A stretch of DNA of 45,575 bases from JABMQB01 sp964408795 (GTDB taxonomy: Bacteria; Bacteroidota; Bacteroidia; Bacteroidales; Prolixibacteraceae). The notes under the pieces were generated by a model. The model saw only the letters and a program-made list of their open reading frames with translations. It did not search any database and had not been told where the DNA came from. The stretch is taken from NCBI GenBank assembly GCA_964408795.1, contig CAYPAW010000073.1:1-45575 (forward strand), written 5' to 3'. Shown in pieces: positions 41,735-45,575 of this stretch (position 1 is its first letter; each line of letters begins with the position of its first letter). Position numbers and translations under genes: made by a program.

Positions 41735-43999
41735 ATGTTTACGGTTTCCATTGAACGTGAAGAATCCCTTTTCTGCATCATCCCGGAGGGGCGCCTCGAC
41801 ACCCTCACCAGTGAGCTTTTCCAGGAGAAACTGCAACCCGTATTGGATAAAGATGATTTTTTGATCATCGACTTTTCACGTTGCCACTATTTATCCAGCA
41901 GTGGAATCCGTATTTTACTGACGGTGTCCAAAAAGCTGGGATCCAGGGGAGGTCGACTGGCTTTATCCAACCTCCCGGTGGAAATTTTTCAGGTTCTTGA
42001 GATGGCAGGCCTGCATGCCGTGTTTTCGATCTTTGAGGATGTGGAAACGGCCCGGTTTGATCTGCTCTGGCTGAAACAAAAAGCAAGTCAACATACCGAA
42101 ATGCATCGCGGAGACCATACCTATCATATGGATCAAAGAGAACCGGAAAATCCTGTGGTCTCCTTCTGGCACAAGAAAAGCCTCGCCGGGTACAACGAAC
42201 TGGGTGTAGCAGCCGGCATCGGTTCTCCGGCGGAAACCCTGGCAGAGGATGAAAAAGAAAAAGGCCTGTTTTTTACGGCTGGGAATTGTTCCGGGTTCAT
42301 CCCGTATGACCGGCAAAAATCTCCTGAATTCAGGGTTGTCCATGATCCCATGGCAGGAGGAATTTTTGTCTCCCGGGCCTTTTCGTTTACCGGCACTCCG
42401 TCCAAACGAATCCGGTTGATCGCTCCGGAATACACCTCACTGGAACAATTGCTTACCGATAGTGAACCGGTTCCGGAAGAAGGCAAAATCGCCCTTCCCG
42501 AACTCCTGGTAGTGGCCGATTTTCATCCTTCCACCCCTTCTTTGTATATCCTGCATCCATCCGGAGGAGAGTCGTCAGAACTATTTCGCGAAATTGAAAA
42601 CCAAACAGGGTATCCCTTCGTACATACAAGCCATCAAAAACAGTCTTTTTGGGGAATCCGTTTTTTTTTAAATGCCCTTCCGGAATTGCTGTCGGATGAC
42701 CCGTTTCTTGATTTCATCAACCGAGCCTTAACCATACATACCATTGAACGCGTTGAAATTCCGGACTTGTCGGCGCCTGTTAAGAATCCGGTTGTCTGGG
42801 TATTCCATCCCGAAGAACAGCGAAATGCCGACGCGTTCCGGATCCATGTAGAAGTCCCCGAAGGCGCTGTTTTCGAACCCTATCAATATTTTCTCACCCG
42901 GCGGCTCTATACCGATTCAGCCCGGGTAATGATCCGTCCGCTCCACGGAGGCTATTCCGCCCAGACCTTTCAGGTTGAATCGTACGATCCCCAGGGCCGC
43001 AGACTGAGACCTACAGTCTTGAAAACAGCCACTCGGGAAATGATCGCCCGGGAAGCAAAAAACTGCCGTGACCACTCCCTGCCCTACATCATGAACAACA
43101 GCGCCATGGTCCTGGGAACAGCCTTTTTCTGTAATGCCGGAGCTCTCCGCTATAATTTCGTGGGAATCGGGGGAGAACAAAGCCGGTTGAAATGGCTGAC
43201 CCACTATTTTGTCTCCTGGCCGGTCGAAAAACTGGAACCTCTTTTCGATAAAATATTCCTGCAAATACTGAACCCCTGGTACGGTCAACCCGTACGAGAA
43301 AAAATTTACCCCTTCCGGGACTATAATCCCCAGAAAACCTTTTTTCCGCATCTATGTGAAACAGCCGGGGAAGTTCTTTCCCTTTCTGCCGATGAACCAA
43401 CCTTTTTCCTGGATAAAACCGGGAAAAAAAGGATCAACCCCTATTGGTTTCTGAAACATGAATACAAAAAAAGAACCGATGAAGCCATGGATTACTATAC
43501 CTCCATATGCCACGGAGACCTGAACATGCAAAATATTCTGCTTGACGAAGCGATGAACGTCTACCTCATAGACTTTTCCGAAACCAAACCCAGGTCGGTT
43601 GTTTCCGATTTTGCGCGCCTGGAAGCCATTTTTATGGTGGAACAGGCCCCCATAAACAACCGGGCTCAACTTGAGGAAATGATACCGTTCGTATCCGCAT
43701 TCTATGAGGAAGATACACTGGATCATTTGCCGGAAATCACCTGGACCGGAACTCATCCAATCCACATGAACAAAAACATTGCCCTAACGCTGAAAATGCG
43801 AAAATACGCTATCTCAGCCACCTCCGGAGATCCCCGGATCATCCCTTATTATACCGCCTTGCTCGAATGGATTTTTCCCATTGTCTGTTACAAAGGTGTC
43901 GACCGGTTCCATAAAAAATTGTCTGCAGTTATAGCCAGCATTGTATGTGAAAAAATTATGTTTCTCACGAATGAACAGAAACAAAGATCAAAGGAATAA
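41735..43999 (+). CDS. STAS domain - middle region - APH-like kinase fusion
   Basis: A 754-residue cytosolic protein from the ATG at 41735. Residues 1-105 are a STAS/anti-anti-sigma domain with the serine loop HYLSSSGIRI (Ser54-Ser56 before Gly57), which in SpoIIAA-like proteins is the phosphorylation site. Residues about 130-395 form a region I cannot assign. Residues about 395-750 carry a phosphotransferase fold: a glycine loop (HGGYSAQTF near 403), Lys430 (TVLKTA), a Glu in REMIAREAKN, the catalytic HGDLNMQN near 593-600 and LIDFSE with Asp613. This set is that of aminoglycoside-phosphotransferase-like kinases. The fusion suggests a self-contained phospho-switch. Some TCAD-type conflict-system proteins have a similar kinase-like tail, but I cannot confirm the match. 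Confidence 0.75.
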   Translation: MFTVSIEREESLFCIIPEGRLDTLTSELFQEKLQPVLDKDDFLIIDFSRCHYLSSSGIRILLTVSKKLGSRGGRLALSNLPVEIFQVLEMAGLHAVFSIFEDVETARFDLLWLKQKASQHTEMHRGDHTYHMDQREPENPVVSFWHKKSLAGYNELGVAAGIGSPAETLAEDEKEKGLFFTAGNCSGFIPYDRQKSPEFRVVHDPMAGGIFVSRAFSFTGTPSKRIRLIAPEYTSLEQLLTDSEPVPEEGKIALPELLVVADFHPSTPSLYILHPSGGESSELFREIENQTGYPFVHTSHQKQSFWGIRFFLNALPELLSDDPFLDFINRALTIHTIERVEIPDLSAPVKNPVVWVFHPEEQRNADAFRIHVEVPEGAVFEPYQYFLTRRLYTDSARVMIRPLHGGYSAQTFQVESYDPQGRRLRPTVLKTATREMIAREAKNCRDHSLPYIMNNSAMVLGTAFFCNAGALRYNFVGIGGEQSRLKWLTHYFVSWPVEKLEPLFDKIFLQILNPWYGQPVREKIYPFRDYNPQKTFFPHLCETAGEVLSLSADEPTFFLDKTGKKRINPYWFLKHEYKKRTDEAMDYYTSICHGDLNMQNILLDEAMNVYLIDFSETKPRSVVSDFARLEAIFMVEQAPINNRAQLEEMIPFVSAFYEEDTLDHLPEITWTGTHPIHMNKNIALTLKMRKYAISATSGDPRIIPYYTALLEWIFPIVCYKGVDRFHKKLSAVIASIVCEKIMFLTNEQKQRSKE

Positions 44000-44003
44000 T
44001 TAT

Positions 44004-44011
44004 TACTTTTG
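44004..44011 (+). promoter_or_regulatory. Promoter -7 box (TAnnTTTG)
   Basis: TACTTTTG followed by C is a full -7 match 28 bases upstream of the PrsW-type gene at 44040, starting 4 bases after the stop of the preceding gene. No clear -33 element. Confidence 0.45.
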
Positions 44012-44039
44012 CAGGCAGAGTCATATATAATATATAACC

Positions 44040-45032
44040 ATGGCGGTAGTCTTAGGTATTTTCCCGGTTCTTTTGTTCCTGATATTTCTTTTTGTGCTCG
44101 ACAGTTTCAAATTGGTTCTCAAGAAATATCTCCTGCTGGCAATGATCTGGGGTATGGTTAGTGCGCTCATAGCTTATTGTATGAACTCTTTTTTACTGGA
44201 GCATGCCGGGATGAAATTTTCCATTCTCTCCCAGTTTTTTGCTCCCGCAAACGAAGAGATCCTGAAATCGCTTTTTATTTTTCTGATCATTTATAAAAAA
44301 AGGGTTGGATTTCTCATTGATGCTGCCATTTACGGATTTGCTGTCGGAGCCGGGTTTGCCCTGATTGAGAATATCTTTTACCTGCAGACCAATGAAGATC
44401 CCAACCTGCTGATCTGGATTATCCGGGGCTTCGGGACCGCCCTGATGCATGGAGGATGCACCTCCCTGGTATCCCTGCTCCTGATAGGCAGCAAAAGCCG
44501 GGACCGGTACAACCTGGTTCACATCGGAGGGGCTCTTGTTTCTGCTTACATTATCCATTCCGTATTCAATCATTTTTACATCAATCCTGTTTTACAAACC
44601 CTGGGCATTATCGTGATGCTGCCCTTTCTTTTTATTCTGATCTTCCGGAGCAATGAGAAGCAACTTCAGGACTGGCTGGAAATAGAGTTTCAAAGCGAAG
44701 TGGAATTGCTGAACATGATCAACAAAGGCAACTTTTTATCCACCCGGTCGGGCGAATACCTCGCTTCCCTGAAATCCCGGTTTTCCGGAGAAATCATTAT
44801 GGATATGTACTGCTTCATCCGGATCTATCTTGAATTGTCCATCAAGGCCAAAAGAAATGTCCTGCTGAAAGAAAGTGGATTCCCCATTATCATCGAAAAG
44901 GATATCGAAAATAAACTCACGGAACTGAAACAACTCCGTAAACAAATCGGAACCGTAGGAGAACTAACCCTTTCCCCCTTAATCCGGATGAATTACCGGG
45001 ATCTATGGAAACTCAATTCACTGCGTGAATAA
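44040..45032 (+). CDS. PrsW-type intramembrane metalloprotease
   Basis: A 330-residue protein with about seven membrane helices in residues 1-210 and a cytoplasmic, charged C-terminal tail. The PrsW/CPBP-superfamily residues are visible: Glu72-Glu73 with Lys76 in ANEEILKSL, Glu110-Asn111 in LIENIFYL, His137 in ALMHGG and His173/Asn177/His178 in HSVFNHFY. PrsW of Bacillus subtilis clips anti-sigma factor RsiW. The substrate here is unknown. The next gene encodes a single-pass membrane protein. The long C-terminal tail (about 120 residues) is extra relative to PrsW itself. Confidence 0.88.
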   Translation: MAVVLGIFPVLLFLIFLFVLDSFKLVLKKYLLLAMIWGMVSALIAYCMNSFLLEHAGMKFSILSQFFAPANEEILKSLFIFLIIYKKRVGFLIDAAIYGFAVGAGFALIENIFYLQTNEDPNLLIWIIRGFGTALMHGGCTSLVSLLLIGSKSRDRYNLVHIGGALVSAYIIHSVFNHFYINPVLQTLGIIVMLPFLFILIFRSNEKQLQDWLEIEFQSEVELLNMINKGNFLSTRSGEYLASLKSRFSGEIIMDMYCFIRIYLELSIKAKRNVLLKESGFPIIIEKDIENKLTELKQLRKQIGTVGELTLSPLIRMNYRDLWKLNSLRE

Positions 45033-45096
45033 CGGTTCAACCAACTTTTGCCTCCGTAAGGAATAATTAGGATAACAAACAAAAAAAATAACAACC

Positions 45097-45575
45097 ATGA
45101 AAAAATCTAAAAATCTTCTCTTCACACTGGGAATCATCGCGGCACTGGTTATAGGCTTTTTGGTCGGATCCCTGGTAAATTTTCCCGCTACCCGCAACGC
45201 GGCCTTAACGGGGACCATTGGGAAAGTGGACCATTACCGGAATATCCAGGCCTCGGAAGCAGATATTGAACTCCGGAACGAGCTGACAACCGACACGACC
45301 AAACGCAGGCATTTGCAGAATTATTTAAACTTCTACTATGTAAACGCTGTAAAAATGGCCGAAGACATCGATTTTACCGTTCAGCAGGCCGACGATGAGG
45401 AAGCGTTCAAAAAGGATTATGCTTCCCAAATCATGAACCTGGAACGGTATAAAGATTTCCTGATCCCGGCGCGCAGCAACCTGCTGATGGCCCTGGCAGC
45501 CTGTAAGAATGTCCAGGACACCGATCCCCGTTTGTTGAAAGATCTGCTGAACCGGGCCCAAAACAGCGTGGCTCA
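45097..45575 (+). CDS. Single-pass membrane protein, truncated by window end
   Basis: The ATG at 45097 opens a frame running off the window, 159 codons visible. Residues about 7-28 (FTLGIIAALVIGFLVGSLV) form one membrane helix or uncleaved signal. The rest is charged and predominantly helical (AEDIDFTVQQADDEEAFKKD). No family recognised. It starts 64 bases after the PrsW-type gene on the same strand and could be its substrate or partner, which is speculation from proximity. Confidence 0.7.
   Translation, partial: MKKSKNLLFTLGIIAALVIGFLVGSLVNFPATRNAALTGTIGKVDHYRNIQASEADIELRNELTTDTTKRRHLQNYLNFYYVNAVKMAEDIDFTVQQADDEEAFKKDYASQIMNLERYKDFLIPARSNLLMALAACKNVQDTDPRLLKDLLNRAQNSVA

Overview
The window looks like a chromosomal piece of a Bacteroidota genome, most likely a Bacteroidales/Marinilabiliales-type polysaccharide degrader. 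Support comes from an orphan RagB/SusD lipoprotein, a C-terminal type IX secretion sorting domain, DUF4301 and DUF368 proteins, a BlaI/M56/TonB cluster, GH115, GH43, GH3 and GH2 glycosidases, many lipoprotein signal peptides, and TAnnTTTG promoter boxes of the Bacteroidota type. I see no rRNA, tRNA, CRISPR array, insertion sequence or phage gene.

Layout. 1-504 is AT-rich with no convincing gene. 505-4470 holds a sodium:solute symporter, convergent with a PepD dipeptidase and a lipoprotein of unknown function. 4526-14266 is a carbohydrate region: a large GH2 lipoprotein with discoidin-like domains, a TauE/SafE-type permease, a GH115 alpha-glucuronidase and a GH43 lipoprotein. The last two together suit glucuronoxylan side-chain and backbone removal. 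14270-25673 is mostly housekeeping and envelope: S41 protease, 7TM-HD cyclic-dinucleotide phosphodiesterase, NlpC/P60 peptidase, a 31-residue membrane microprotein, a NUDIX hydrolase, DUF4301, a TPR protein, a DUF368 undecaprenyl-phosphate translocase candidate overlapping aroE, and a polysaccharide deacetylase. 25738-27384 is a repeat-rich protein exported by the type IX system.

27501-30294 is a regulatory module: a TonB-family protein followed by a BlaI-type repressor and an M56 metallopeptidase that itself carries a TonB C-terminal domain. Three copies of the inverted repeat AACTAA-N4-(T/A)TAGTT lie upstream of the tonB-like gene (two copies) and upstream of blaI (one copy), and are strong operator candidates. 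30356-34355 carries an amidase, an acyltransferase, a B3/B4 protein and a SusD with no SusC. 34572-39538 is an apparent GH3-GNAT-UbiD operon.

The right end (40119-45575) is the most unusual part. It has a lipoprotein made of two tandem family-3 solute-binding domains, a fusion of a STAS domain, an unassigned middle region and an aminoglycoside-phosphotransferase-like kinase fold, a PrsW-type membrane protease, and a single-pass membrane protein cut by the window edge. Together they could form an envelope-sensing pathway.

Two gene-free stretches (about 9106-9537 and 39539-40118) carry the same composite, inverted relative to each other: heptamer repeats of GARYCAR type, GTGGAAAA-type purine runs and nested perfect stem-loops.
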